Counted from the stretch's first letter, positions 1-8,395 are shown. The stretch is DNA of 41,857 nucleotides from CAZHOV01 sp964534315 (GCA_964534315.1 CAZHOV010000026.1:1-41857), one strand, 5' to 3'. The notes: a model not told the origin generated them from the letters alone. A program made the numbers and translations.

Positions 1-160
1 AAATGTGTTACCTCCATCTTGCCTGAATTTGTTACCTTTTCCCTTCTGCTTACAACCATTCACAAAAGGTAATTTTCCTGTGCTATCAAGATGTTGGCGC
101 GCTGCACCAACCTTTAAATACGCTGGAGCTAAAGCGCCAAAGTAATAAAGGGCATCGCCT
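1..160 (-). other. Unrecognised open frame running off the left edge
   Basis: On the minus strand a frame stays open from about position 160 to the edge of the window and would continue beyond it. Its translation (for example DALYYFGALAPAYLK) does not match a family I recognise. It may be the end of a neighbouring gene, a remnant or chance. No start, stop or ribosome binding site can be assigned, so it is listed only to account for the stretch before the first gene. Confidence 0.15.
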
Positions 161-165
161 CTTAA

Positions 166-189
166 AAAACATACCCTATTGTATGTTTT
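166..189. promoter_or_regulatory. Palindromic operator upstream of the tetR-type gene
   Basis: A perfect 9-bp inverted repeat, AAAACATAC and GTATGTTTT, is separated by 6 bp (CCTATT). TetR-family dimers bind palindromes of this size, and regulators of this family usually repress their own promoter. The right arm overlaps where the -33 element of the next promoter would lie. A second copy of the core (ACATAC-N6-GTATG) occurs before the following gene. The palindrome is seen; binding by the adjacent regulator is inferred. Confidence 0.6.
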
Positions 190-209
190 AAAAAATATTC
201 TTATCTTTG
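179..209 (+). promoter_or_regulatory. Bacteroidota-type promoter of the tetR-type gene
   Basis: TATCTTTG at 202-209 matches the Bacteroidota -7 consensus TAnnTTTG. A TTG at 179-181 lies 20 bp upstream, at a suitable distance for the -33 element, inside the palindrome. Transcription would begin near 215, giving a leader of about 25 nt before the ATG at 241. The overlap of operator and -33 box fits autorepression. Confidence 0.55.
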
Positions 210-240
210 TTTTGAATAACACCTGAACCGGTCACTGTAT

Positions 241-777
241 ATGGCGCGACTATCTAAAGAAGATTGGCTCAAAGAAGGATTTGCACTGCTCTCCGAATTT
301 GCGCAAGACAAATTGCGGATTCTGGAACTTTGCAAACGACTGAAAGTCACCCGAGGGTCGTTTTACCACCATTTTTCGGGTATCGACAACTATATAGAAG
401 CACTCATGGAAAGCTGGGAAGAGCAAAATACCCTTCAATTGATTGAATCTTCCAATGCCGGAAAATCGCCGGAAGAACGCATGGAAATACTGAGCGTCAT
501 GATAGGGGAGCGCAACCAATCGGTCGAGGCGGCCATCCGGTCCTGGAGCTTTTACAATCCTGTTGTCCAAAAACACCTGAAACGGGTGGACAAAACCCGC
601 ATGCTTTATACCCAACAAATCTTCAAGGAAATGGGATTCGATCCCCAAATAGCGGAACTGAAAGCCAAACTGGAATATGCCACTCTAATCGGGATCCAAC
701 AACTCATCCCCCATGCTTCCAAAAAAGAACTATTGGAACTTTGGGAAGTTCAAAAAGCGATGAGTATGAAAAGATAA
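241..777 (+). CDS. TetR/AcrR-family transcriptional regulator
   Basis: A DNA-binding repressor of 178 residues, normal for the family. The N-terminal region (about residues 10-55) has the TetR helix-turn-helix pattern: ILELCKRLKVTRGSFYHHF is the recognition part, followed by the conserved start of helix 4. The remaining all-helical part would be the ligand-binding and dimerisation domain; its ligand cannot be told from sequence. The ATG follows a good -7 box by about 30 nt. A DUF2867 gene and a truncated membrane-protein gene follow on the same strand, and the same palindrome precedes both this gene and the DUF2867 gene, so it probably controls itself and this short operon. Confidence 0.9.
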   Translation: MARLSKEDWLKEGFALLSEFAQDKLRILELCKRLKVTRGSFYHHFSGIDNYIEALMESWEEQNTLQLIESSNAGKSPEERMEILSVMIGERNQSVEAAIRSWSFYNPVVQKHLKRVDKTRMLYTQQIFKEMGFDPQIAELKAKLEYATLIGIQQLIPHASKKELLELWEVQKAMSMKR

Positions 778-794
778 CTTTTTTTCATTGCATT

Positions 795-811
795 ACATAC
801 CATGTTGTATG
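795..811. promoter_or_regulatory. Second copy of the regulator palindrome, before the DUF2867 gene
   Basis: ACATAC-CATGTT-GTATG repeats the core of the palindrome at 169-186 with identical half-sites and identical 6-bp spacing. It sits in the 50-bp gap between the regulator gene and the next gene. A shifted palindrome, ATACCAT-N5-ATGGTAT, overlaps it. No clear -7 box is visible beside it. The most economical reading is a second binding site for the TetR-type regulator. Confidence 0.55.
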
Positions 812-827
812 GTATTAAAATATTCAT

Positions 828-1373
828 ATGAAACCTTACAAAACCATTATTCCGCCAGATTCCCTGATTGCAACAGAACACCAAAAAGTCGATTATCAGG
901 ACGCTTTTGGCATTCAACTGCCTAGGCAGTATGCCATTCCTCCCGAAAAACTGGTTAAGTTATTTTTCGATAGCTTTCCCAAATGGGGGCAAATATTGTT
1001 AGGGATCAGAGAATTTCTAGCCGCTAGAGTAGGGCTTAAAACGGCTAATGGAATAGACATAAAAAGGCAGATACATCAATTCGAAGGGCAACCGGGGCAA
1101 TCGATCGCCTTGTTTCACGTCCGCGAACGGTCGGAAAAGGAGATCCTTACCGGCGAAACGGATGACCATCTCGACTTTTCTCTCTCCTTTATTGGTAATA
1201 AAAATGCGGATCATTTTGAAGTAATCCTTGCCACCACAGTTATCTATAACAACTGGATGGGGAAGATATATTTCTTTTTTGTCAAACCCATACACCAACT
1301 GCTCGTACCAGCCATGCTGAAGAAAATGGCGAAAAAGCTGGTCACTAACACTTCAAAATTACAATCTATATGA
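828..1373 (+). CDS. DUF2867 family protein
   Basis: A 181-residue protein resembling DUF2867. The family has no established biochemical function and is often a C-terminal partner of NAD(P)-binding epimerase-like domains. Signature regions seen are DDHLDFSLSF in the middle and a C-terminal stretch with NNWMGKIYFFFVKPIHQL followed by basic residues. There is no signal peptide. The ATG lies just downstream of a copy of the TetR-type palindrome, so its expression is probably controlled by the neighbouring regulator. Its stop overlaps the ATG of the next, truncated gene (ATGA), showing they once formed a coupled operon. Family assignment is from remembered patterns, not a search. Confidence 0.65.
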   Translation: MKPYKTIIPPDSLIATEHQKVDYQDAFGIQLPRQYAIPPEKLVKLFFDSFPKWGQILLGIREFLAARVGLKTANGIDIKRQIHQFEGQPGQSIALFHVRERSEKEILTGETDDHLDFSLSFIGNKNADHFEVILATTVIYNNWMGKIYFFFVKPIHQLLVPAMLKKMAKKLVTNTSKLQSI

Positions 1374-1507
1374 ATACTCCGTTAGTTATCGCCAATATCT
1401 TAATAGCAGGCGCATTTTTCATCCACACTTTCGTGGGAGATAAAGAATTACGTCTGATTCAAATAAAATTAAAACGGAATGAAAGAAGCCTTTTCATTCC
1501 GTTTTAA
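1370..1507 (+). pseudogene. Truncated small membrane protein, N-terminal 45 residues
   Basis: The ATG overlaps the preceding stop (ATGA). The frame encodes a hydrophobic segment (NILIAGAFFIHTF) and then GDKELRLIQ. This start resembles a family of roughly 130-residue, four-helix membrane proteins of Bacteroidota whose first helix carries an HT(F/L)xGD motif. After about 32 codons the frame runs straight into the hairpin terminator of the convergent M23 gene and stops at its base. The rest of the gene is absent, so the locus looks like an operon end cut off by deletion or rearrangement. Function unknown. Confidence 0.55.
1471..1505 (-). terminator. Hairpin terminator downstream of the M23 peptidase gene
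   Basis: AAAACGGAATGAAA (1471-1484) pairs perfectly with TTTCATTCCGTTTT (1492-1505) across a 7-bp loop. Read on the minus strand it follows the M23 gene by about 45 nt and is followed by a T-rich stretch. It may act in both directions, because the tetR operon converges on it. Confidence 0.7.
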
Positions 1508-1511
1508 TTTA

Positions 1512-1543
1512 TTTTTCATTCTCTTTTCATTCTCTTTTCATTT
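1512..1543 (-). repeat. Tandem GAATGAAAAG-type repeat in the M23 3' untranslated region
   Basis: On the minus strand, between the M23 stop and its terminator, there are three consecutive copies of an 11-bp unit based on GAATGAAAAGA, and the terminator stem carries GAATGAAA again. A 10-bp version of the same unit follows glnS at 39341-39380. Confidence 0.75.
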
Positions 1544-1551
1544 ACTCAACA

Positions 1552-2919
1552 TCACCCTTGTTCCTTATTTATTTTCTTTTGCTCCTCTTCTTTCTCTGAA
1601 AGTTTATCTTCTTCCTGTATTTCGGCCCATTTGATGGCATCAATTTGCGACTTAAGCGCATCTTTTACCTTGAAGAACTTAGGTAGTTCTGCCTCATCCA
1701 TCGGTTCTGGCGGTGGTAGATTTTGACGGCGATGATCAACCTGGCGACCATTCTTCCAAAAGCGGAAACATACGTGTGGGCCTGTTGCCAGTCCCGTTGA
1801 TCCTACATAACCGATAACTTCTCCTTGTTTCACCTGCACTCCAGGCGTAATACCTCTGGCAAATTTCTGCATATGGAGGTATTGAGTCTGATAAACATCG
1901 TCGTGCTTGATCTTTACATAATTTCCGTTTCCGCGCGTATATCCTGCTTTCGTTACAACTCCGTTACCGACTGCATAAATAGGGGTGCCGTAAGGGGCTG
2001 CATAGTCGGTGCCCAAATGGGGGCGGACACGTTTTAAGATCGGGTGAAAACGACGCGGATTATAGGCAGAAGAAATTCTTGAGTATTTAACAGGTGCCTT
2101 CAAAAAAGCTTTCTTCATCGGGCGACCTTTCTCATCGTAGAAGCCTTGATATTTGTCATTTTCATAGTAGAAGGCATAATAAGAGTTGCGTGCGTCCTGA
2201 TAGTGCGCCGCCTTGATGGCACCAACGCCAACCGCTTCGCCATCGATGTATTGCTCTTCGAAGATTAACTTGAAGCGGTCGTTCTTTTGAACGTGGTGAA
2301 AGTCGACCGACCAGGCGAAAATATCTTCCATTTTTGAAGTCACTCCATAGCTAAGACCGTTATCAACCATCGTTTGCCAAAGGGAAGAAACGATAACCCC
2401 GGAGGCTTCTCTGATCTTGGTTTCTACAGGATGATTCACTACATAAGTCTTGGTGCTGTCAGTAAGATCGAAAACGACATATTTAAATACGTTGGGCTCA
2501 TAGATCATATACTGAGCTACCGAATCTTTAGCGAGTATGGCGTACTCTTTTCCAGTCCGGATATGCCGGACGTCGAAAATTTCTTCAGATTTTTTGACAA
2601 GCTGATCGATAGTCGGGTAAGAAATGTTAAATGGGAGTAAAAGATCGGCTAATGTTTGATTGGCTTGGATGGTACCTTCGGCTACGTCGAAGGTGTCGAG
2701 CACGAAACCGTAGCGTAGGGTAGGGGTCTCGATCGGGAAACAGCCCAGTTTATCTTGCTCGTAGATCATGGCGGAAGCCGTGTAATCCTTATAGGATTTA
2801 AAAGCCAGGAAAAGCGCAGTGCCGAAACCTATCGCTAATCCAAAAGTCAATAACCATCTTTTTGCAGAAACAGAATGGAATCGTTTCCGAATTTTTGTGT
2901 AGAAGTTGTTTGAACCCAC
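1552..2919 (-). CDS. M23-family peptidase with N-terminal membrane anchor
   Basis: Probable murein endopeptidase or regulator of one, facing the periplasm. The 455 residues contain a transmembrane segment at about 21-42, a middle region without clear motifs, and a C-terminal M23 (LytM/peptidase M23) domain at about 285-400. Visible site residues are H301 and D305 (HLGTD), H349 (YLHM) and H382. The last zinc ligand, usually the second His of HxH, is Cys here (H382-V-C384). To my knowledge HxC occurs in other Bacteroidota homologues, so it is not by itself evidence of inactivity. A charged, coiled-coil-like tail ends the protein. The ATG is about 70 nt below a good -7 box. Confidence 0.88.
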   Translation of the reverse strand: MGSNNFYTKIRKRFHSVSAKRWLLTFGLAIGFGTALFLAFKSYKDYTASAMIYEQDKLGCFPIETPTLRYGFVLDTFDVAEGTIQANQTLADLLLPFNISYPTIDQLVKKSEEIFDVRHIRTGKEYAILAKDSVAQYMIYEPNVFKYVVFDLTDSTKTYVVNHPVETKIREASGVIVSSLWQTMVDNGLSYGVTSKMEDIFAWSVDFHHVQKNDRFKLIFEEQYIDGEAVGVGAIKAAHYQDARNSYYAFYYENDKYQGFYDEKGRPMKKAFLKAPVKYSRISSAYNPRRFHPILKRVRPHLGTDYAAPYGTPIYAVGNGVVTKAGYTRGNGNYVKIKHDDVYQTQYLHMQKFARGITPGVQVKQGEVIGYVGSTGLATGPHVCFRFWKNGRQVDHRRQNLPPPEPMDEAELPKFFKVKDALKSQIDAIKWAEIQEEDKLSEKEEEQKKINKEQG

Positions 2920-2996
2920 TTGCGTTTATTTTTTTCAATGAATAAAACCTTTAGCAACAACAGTTTGGGAGGGATTAGGTTGAGATGTTGGTGAGA

Positions 2997-3004
2997 CAAA
3001 TATA
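2997..3004 (-). promoter_or_regulatory. -7 box for the M23 peptidase gene
   Basis: TATATTTG on the minus strand matches TAnnTTTG exactly and lies about 78 bp upstream of the ATG at 2919. No convincing -33 TTTG is seen at the expected distance, so the assignment rests on the -7 element alone. Confidence 0.45.
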
Positions 3005-3082
3005 AAATTCCATTTTAGTTAAACATAACTTTTTTACATGTTTTCCATTATTTTTAACAACTAGGGGTGGCTGCAAGCCGCT

Positions 3083-5026
3083 TTATTTAAACAAAACAAC
3101 GTCTACCCGCCGGCTCTTAACCTCCTCTTGTCCTTTAATAGCGCCTTTCCCTTCACTTTTTAGAATAATATCAGGCGGGATACCTTTGTCATTCAAATAA
3201 TCTACAATGGCCTGCGCTCTTTTTTCCGATAGTTTGATATTGTATCTTTTGTTGCCTTTTTTATCGGCATACCCGGTGACTTCCACTTTCCAGCTTTTGT
3301 CTTGTGACAGATAGCTCACCAGCGTATTCAAACTATTTTTTGATTCTGCAGTAAGGGTGTAGGAGTCGAAGGGAAAGAAAAACTGAATGCGAAGTTCTTC
3401 TTTGCGGACCGCTTTATTGACCAGGAGCGCCTGAGAGTCCTTTTCCTCATGGAGATAGTTTTTATCTTTGGGCTCCAGTTCCAGAGCCAATTCTTCTTCG
3501 CTTTCTTTCAAATAAACACCTTCGATAAAAAACTCAAACCCCGGGTGTCGAACCTGGAAGGAATATCCTTTTTTGGCGGGTAAACAGAGAAAAAAGTACC
3601 CTGAACTATCCGTAACGATCTGCCATTTTTCATCTTCACTATCGATGATGACCTGAGCGGTGGGTACCGGATCAAAAAAATGTTTGGTTACTACCTTACC
3701 GGTTAGAAAAACCATTTGCCGGGGTTGGTGTTGAGGGTTCAATACTCCCTGGTACAGGTCCATTCCGCCGGTTCCGCCCATCCGGGCTGATCCGAAAATA
3801 GCCGTTTTACCGTCTTTCAAGACATGAATCCCCAGCTCTTTGCTAGGGGAGTTGATGGGGAATCCCAAATTTTCGGGAGTAGTCCATCCGCCGCTTTTTT
3901 TACGACAGACAAACAGATCACCAAAGCCATAGCCCGGATGACCGTCCGACACGAAGTAGAGGGTATTTCCATCGGGAGCAATGAAAGGGCTTTCTTCATC
4001 TCCAGGGGTATTAACAACAGGTCCGAGATTGCTAGGAGGACTCCAAAGGCCGCTTTCCTGTTGGCGGGTGACATAAATATCAGCTCCGCCGTAGCCTCCC
4101 TCGCGGTTGCTGGAAAAGAACATCAACTTACCTTCACAGCTGATGGATGGTTGAGAATCCCATTGCGGGGAGTTTAGTCCCCCCTCAAGCTTGGTCGCCT
4201 GGTAGACCACATCCTCTATAGTCTGAGCCATGTAAATATCGCAACCCGAATTGTATTGATCGCGCTGGCAACCCGTAAAATAGATAATGTTACAACAGGG
4301 AGCAAAAGTGGCCATTCCTTCATTGAAGGGCGTGTTAAATTCGTCTGACAGCATACGGGCTTTAGTCCAGCCTTCTGTCTTTCTTTTAGTGAAATAGACA
4401 TTTTCATTTTCCTTTTTTCCTCCTCTGGTGAATAGCATATAATCACCACTGCGGTGAATAGAAGGCACATATTCATCTAATTCGGTGTTGATCCCCCAGC
4501 CAAGGTTTTCGGGGTAAGCGGTAATCAGGGAGGAATCTATTTGTTGTAATAAAGCGACGCTTTGAAATCTGCCGGGCAGCTTTTCGTCGAGTTCTACTTC
4601 CAGGCTGGCTTCTTTCTTTTTGTTGGCGTATCCTTTCTCTTTAAGTGCTTCATACATTTGATAGTAATAAAGAGCATGGCCTGGTTTACTGAGCTGCAAG
4701 TAGGCATCGCCGCACTCGAAGTAAGCTACCCGCGACAACTTGGAGTCTACGGCAAAAGAGGACTCGAAGGCGTCTACGGCATTTTCGTATTCGGAGAATT
4801 CCATATAAATTTTACCCAACAACCGATAGGCAACGGCAAAGTCATTCTTCAGTTTTACTGTATGTAAAAGCTGATCACGTGCTTTTTCCAGGGCTCCTTT
4901 ATGGTAATGAGTTTGGGCAATTTGAAGTGATTCTTTCGCATTTTTCGTTTTCACCATATTGTCATACTGTGCAGGAAGTGATCCTGGTGAAAAAAAAAGA
5001 GAAAGAATAACTAGAAGGTGTCTCAT
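3083..5026 (-). CDS. PorE-like TPR/PD40/OmpA envelope protein
   Basis: A 647-residue secreted protein. Its domains in order are a signal peptide (residues 1-20), TPR-like helices (about 30-130), a PD40/WD40-like beta-propeller (about 185-430) with blades such as GYGGADIYVT, a carboxypeptidase-regulatory-like domain (about 445-520), and an OmpA C-terminal peptidoglycan-binding domain (about 545-647) with the NxxLSxxRA-type helix (NIKLSEKRAQA). This order matches PorE of the type IX secretion system, which links the machine to peptidoglycan; many paralogues exist in Bacteroidota, so membership of the core T9SS is inferred. The ATG at 5026 is preferred over a TTG one codon earlier. A T9SS cargo protein is encoded at 15.7-17.5 kb. 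Confidence 0.85.
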   Translation of the reverse strand: MRHLLVILSLFFSPGSLPAQYDNMVKTKNAKESLQIAQTHYHKGALEKARDQLLHTVKLKNDFAVAYRLLGKIYMEFSEYENAVDAFESSFAVDSKLSRVAYFECGDAYLQLSKPGHALYYYQMYEALKEKGYANKKKEASLEVELDEKLPGRFQSVALLQQIDSSLITAYPENLGWGINTELDEYVPSIHRSGDYMLFTRGGKKENENVYFTKRKTEGWTKARMLSDEFNTPFNEGMATFAPCCNIIYFTGCQRDQYNSGCDIYMAQTIEDVVYQATKLEGGLNSPQWDSQPSISCEGKLMFFSSNREGGYGGADIYVTRQQESGLWSPPSNLGPVVNTPGDEESPFIAPDGNTLYFVSDGHPGYGFGDLFVCRKKSGGWTTPENLGFPINSPSKELGIHVLKDGKTAIFGSARMGGTGGMDLYQGVLNPQHQPRQMVFLTGKVVTKHFFDPVPTAQVIIDSEDEKWQIVTDSSGYFFLCLPAKKGYSFQVRHPGFEFFIEGVYLKESEEELALELEPKDKNYLHEEKDSQALLVNKAVRKEELRIQFFFPFDSYTLTAESKNSLNTLVSYLSQDKSWKVEVTGYADKKGNKRYNIKLSEKRAQAIVDYLNDKGIPPDIILKSEGKGAIKGQEEVKSRRVDVVLFK

Positions 5027-5062
5027 CAATCTATATTTGGGTATTATAGTTTTTGGAATAGA

Positions 5063-5647
5063 TTAACTCTTTTTCTTAATTTGGAAAAACAATTCTCTGC
5101 CCATTCTGGGTTGGATAGAATTTGCTGCAATTTCAAATTTTTCTATTTCAAAATAGGGTTCAAAATAAGTGAGGTATTCTTCTTTGGTGCCACCGTATGG
5201 GGGACCGTCGTGATCGAATTCGTGGGCAAAAAGCAGGCCGACTACCCGACCTCCTTCTTTGAGCAGGGTTTGCATCTTATGAGCGTATTTGATGCGTAAA
5301 GAAGGATCAATGGCAGAGAAAAAGGTCTGTTCCAAAATAAGGTCCGCATCAAGAGATAGTTGGAAGAAATCTTCCTGAATTAAATGTTCTTCAGGAAAGT
5401 CGGGAGCTTTCCGTTTTATTCGCTCCAGCGGGGTAGGGGCCCAATCGCAGACCAACACCTGTTTGAAGCCATTTTGGTGTAAATAGACCGCTTCGTGCCC
5501 ATAGCCGGCCCCCGGAATCAGAATCACTTGTTCTTTTTCCCGAAGGATGTCGACATAATTTTTTAGGGGACGGGATATTTCTCCTATATCCCAGGGGGTA
5601 TTTTCAGATTGATACCGGTTTTCCCAGTAGGGTGCATCTAAGTTCAT
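5063..5647 (-). CDS. TPMT-family S-adenosylmethionine-dependent methyltransferase
   Basis: A 194-residue class I methyltransferase of the thiopurine S-methyltransferase type. The N terminus has the family hallmark YWENRYQSENTPWDIG. The SAM-binding loop is ILIPGAGYGHEAVYL, followed by the acidic second strand (VLVCDW) and a DLILEQTFFSAIDP segment corresponding to the substrate-side loop. The natural substrate is unknown; homologues methylate thiols or metalloids. A TTG 18 nt upstream extends the frame, but the ATG at 5647 is preceded by AAGGA at a suitable distance and fits the family start. It follows the DUF4230 gene by 18 nt, so they are probably cotranscribed. Confidence 0.88.
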   Translation of the reverse strand: MNLDAPYWENRYQSENTPWDIGEISRPLKNYVDILREKEQVILIPGAGYGHEAVYLHQNGFKQVLVCDWAPTPLERIKRKAPDFPEEHLIQEDFFQLSLDADLILEQTFFSAIDPSLRIKYAHKMQTLLKEGGRVVGLLFAHEFDHDGPPYGGTKEEYLTYFEPYFEIEKFEIAANSIQPRMGRELFFQIKKKS

Positions 5648-5665
5648 GGCTGCTATCCTTAACAA

Positions 5666-6859
5666 TTAACCAAACAGATCATCTTCTTCCAAAGCATTGG
5701 ATGATCGTTTGAATTTGATTTTCAATTTATACCTGTTATCAAAAGAATTAACAACCGGCCCCAGCATTAGTTGCATCAGCTCATCGGCCTGTTGCTTTGC
5801 CTTTTCCATAACATTATCATCGAGCGCTTCCTTCCGGAATTCATCGCGAAGCAGGTTAAAATTTTTATTAAAATCATCATCATCGACTTCTCTTAACCAT
5901 CCGATATTTAATTTATCAACCTTAGGATAAACCTCATGAGAGAGAATCGTTGGTTCGGGCAGTTCCACTACTACTTGCTTGCTAACGCTATTTACATCAA
6001 TTTTGAAATACTGATCGATCTTAAATCCTACCTTAAGAATACTGATGGCAGAAACTTCAAGATTAGTAGAAGAGACGGACATACCGAGGAACTTGGTCTG
6101 CATGGTTTTGGTCAATCCTTTTTTATCGCGCACTTCCAGCGTCGCCAGCTCTGCTATCGATCTCTCCACTTTTTCTTCCATCAACCCCTTAGACTTTTCA
6201 AAATCGGTAATAGCTGCACGCTCCTTGAGACGCCGCATCATGGGTTTGAGCCCTTCCGACATGGCGATTCCACAAGGTGTATCGACATTACTCCCCTTAC
6301 CAAGCCAGGTACCGTTGGCTTCTTTTAATAAACTGCTAATGACATGATTGACCAGGAAGCAAGTGTATTTGGATGCCACTTCATTCATGACATCGACCGC
6401 ACTGGAGTACTCATTTTCATACCAGCTTTGATACAAATTGCCGGTGGTATCCATTAAGGCAATAAAATCGTTGTAATACAACTGTCGAAGATAAGGGTGA
6501 TGTTTTTCATACTCTCCCTGAATGGATGCTTGCAGCGTATCCGGAAGATTCATACGCTTGGCAACATGATCCAGCAGGGACAGGTTGAAGTTGTAGACTA
6601 ATTCGTTAAATTCTTTTCTGTTGCGTTGCGGATTGGAGAGGATTCTGAGCGCATTTTCTTCATCAACTTCGTAATTAAAATCCGAAGGGATATAATTAAT
6701 CTGAACTTCCTTAGGGGCCGAGAATACACCTCCTCCGCCACCCCATGACTTGATCAAGTAGCGGCCCAGAAGAACAACCGCAACACTGATAAGGGTAATA
6801 TAAATTAATATCCTACCCATACTTTTAATAGATCTCGGTCTTTTTGATTCTTGCTCCAT
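5666..6859 (-). CDS. Membrane-anchored DUF4230-containing protein
   Basis: A 397-residue protein with one N-terminal transmembrane helix (about 15-35) followed by GGGGG and a long extracytoplasmic part. Residues about 230-390 resemble DUF4230: the strand VVVELPEPTILSHEV followed by a helical tail (AKQQADELMQLMLGP) is the family pattern. The region before it (about 60-225) is helical and not recognised. DUF4230 proteins are widespread in Bacteroidota with no proven function. It is the first gene of a short unit with the methyltransferase. No promoter could be assigned in the 129-bp gap upstream. Confidence 0.65.
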   Translation of the reverse strand: MEQESKRPRSIKSMGRILIYITLISVAVVLLGRYLIKSWGGGGGVFSAPKEVQINYIPSDFNYEVDEENALRILSNPQRNRKEFNELVYNFNLSLLDHVAKRMNLPDTLQASIQGEYEKHHPYLRQLYYNDFIALMDTTGNLYQSWYENEYSSAVDVMNEVASKYTCFLVNHVISSLLKEANGTWLGKGSNVDTPCGIAMSEGLKPMMRRLKERAAITDFEKSKGLMEEKVERSIAELATLEVRDKKGLTKTMQTKFLGMSVSSTNLEVSAISILKVGFKIDQYFKIDVNSVSKQVVVELPEPTILSHEVYPKVDKLNIGWLREVDDDDFNKNFNLLRDEFRKEALDDNVMEKAKQQADELMQLMLGPVVNSFDNRYKLKIKFKRSSNALEEDDLFG

Positions 6860-6988
6860 CGATTATTGTTTTTCTGTAAGACGAAAACCAGTAAAATAGT
6901 AACTGTTTGAAAAGTTAGGGTACTTAACAGAAAATTAACCTTTTAAATATTAATATAATCCGCAAATTAATAAAATCTTCCTGCAATA

Positions 6989-7498
6989 TTATCCTTTTAT
7001 TCTCAAATAAGCGATATAATCGGTGGAAGAAATTTGTTCGATACCGACTTGTCTGCACATGGTCGTAATTTGACCTCGGTGATAAGTTGAATGATTCATG
7101 CAATGCTGAATGATCTCGGTATTTTTTTGTTGGTGTTCGACTCCTCTGGTGGTTGAATATTGAGCGTTTTTTTCAAAAAAGGAAGCAGGTTGTTCTTCAA
7201 CAAATTGGAGGAAGGTTTTTGAGTGTAGCAGCCACTGGTCCAGCCCTTCCTTTGGAGTGATGTCAAGAGCTTTGCTGGGGAATCGGGTGAGCGATATTCC
7301 TTGCATTCGGTTGAGCCAAATCGTTTCGGCATCCCAGATATGGTATATGGTTTTTAAAATCGAAGGAAAACTGCTATTGACTTCCTGTGTCAGTTTCTCT
7401 TTCTGCACTTCAATCAGCAAATCGTGGAACCGTTGATTAGCCCACACATTGTAGTTGCAGTAATCAATTAACAGGGCTTGTAAAGGAGTAATAGACAT
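6989..7498 (-). CDS. DinB-like metal-dependent protein
   Basis: A 169-residue protein of the DinB/YfiT-like four-helix bundle. The three histidines that bind a divalent metal are visible: H53 (IYHIWDAE), H136 and H140 (MNHSTYHRGQI). The length is standard. Members include thiol-dependent transferases, and many have no assigned substrate, so only the fold can be claimed. It is transcribed divergently from folP with a 50-bp AT-rich gap; any promoters there must overlap. The ATG at 7498 gives the usual family start (LLIDYCNYNVWAN). Confidence 0.85.
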   Translation of the reverse strand: MSITPLQALLIDYCNYNVWANQRFHDLLIEVQKEKLTQEVNSSFPSILKTIYHIWDAETIWLNRMQGISLTRFPSKALDITPKEGLDQWLLHSKTFLQFVEEQPASFFEKNAQYSTTRGVEHQQKNTEIIQHCMNHSTYHRGQITTMCRQVGIEQISSTDYIAYLRIKG

Positions 7499-7548
7499 AT
7501 TATTTTATCTTTAGATTTTATTATTTTGGTAAAAACGATCCAAATTTA

Positions 7549-8391
7549 ATGCTTAACAATCGGCAAACCTTAAATTGCAGCGGAAAAATAGTAGATATTT
7601 CTGACCCCATTGTAATGGGGATATTAAATTTAACCCCGGATTCTTTTTACGATGGCGGATTTTACCAGTCTAGAGATTCGATTTTACAGCGCGTCGAACA
7701 GATGATCAGCGAAGGGGCCGCCATTGTAGATGTCGGAGGAATGTCGACCAAACCTGGTTCGGAGGTGATCGAAACTTCAGAAGAGTTGGAAAGAGTGATC
7801 AATCCCGTCCGATGGATACACGAATCTTTTCCGGAGACTGTTATCTCAATCGATACCGTAAAAAGTAAGGTGGCGGAGGAAGCTGTTGGTGCGGGAGCTT
7901 CTATCATCAATGACGTTTCTGCCGGAAAATTTGATGATCAGCTATATGAAACAGCCGGCCGTTTAGGTGTTCCTTATGTATTGATGCATATGCAGGGCAC
8001 TCCCCAGACGATGCAGCAAAACCCTTCGTATGAAGATGTGGAGCAGGATTTAATGGATTTTTTTATTGCAGAAATTCCTAAATTGCTGGCTCAAGGGGTG
8101 AAGGATATTATTTTGGATGTGGGCTTTGGTTTTGGAAAGACTGTTGACCACAACTTCCGTTTACTCAAAAACCTGGAAGCTTTCAAAATACTGGAGTTTC
8201 CTGTTTTGGTGGGGCTTTCCAGAAAGTCTATGGTTTGTAAGGTATTAAAAGTTGCCCCTTCTCAGGCATTAAACGGAAGTACAGCTTTACATATGGTCAG
8301 TTTGCTAAACGGTGCTAATATATTGAGAGTACATGACGTGAAAGAAGCCGTACAGGTGATTCAATTATGGAAGCGCTATAAAGAAGTATAA
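7549..8391 (+). CDS. folP: Dihydropteroate synthase
   Basis: Catalyses condensation of 6-hydroxymethyl-7,8-dihydropterin pyrophosphate with p-aminobenzoate in folate synthesis; cytoplasmic TIM barrel and target of sulfonamides. All family blocks are present in 280 residues: MGILNLTPDSFYDGG, VDVGGMSTKPGSE (GGESTRPG in enterobacteria; the Met variant is, as I recall, common in Bacteroidota), ISIDTVKSKVAEEA, INDVSAG, YVLMHMQGTP, LDVGFGFGKT, VGLSRKSM and ILRVHDVKEA near the end. The next gene begins 4 nt after the stop, implying coupling. In many Bacteroidota the next gene is the diadenylate cyclase; here it is an unrelated protein. Confidence 0.96.
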   Translation: MLNNRQTLNCSGKIVDISDPIVMGILNLTPDSFYDGGFYQSRDSILQRVEQMISEGAAIVDVGGMSTKPGSEVIETSEELERVINPVRWIHESFPETVISIDTVKSKVAEEAVGAGASIINDVSAGKFDDQLYETAGRLGVPYVLMHMQGTPQTMQQNPSYEDVEQDLMDFFIAEIPKLLAQGVKDIILDVGFGFGKTVDHNFRLLKNLEAFKILEFPVLVGLSRKSMVCKVLKVAPSQALNGSTALHMVSLLNGANILRVHDVKEAVQVIQLWKRYKEV

Positions 8392-8395
8392 GGGA

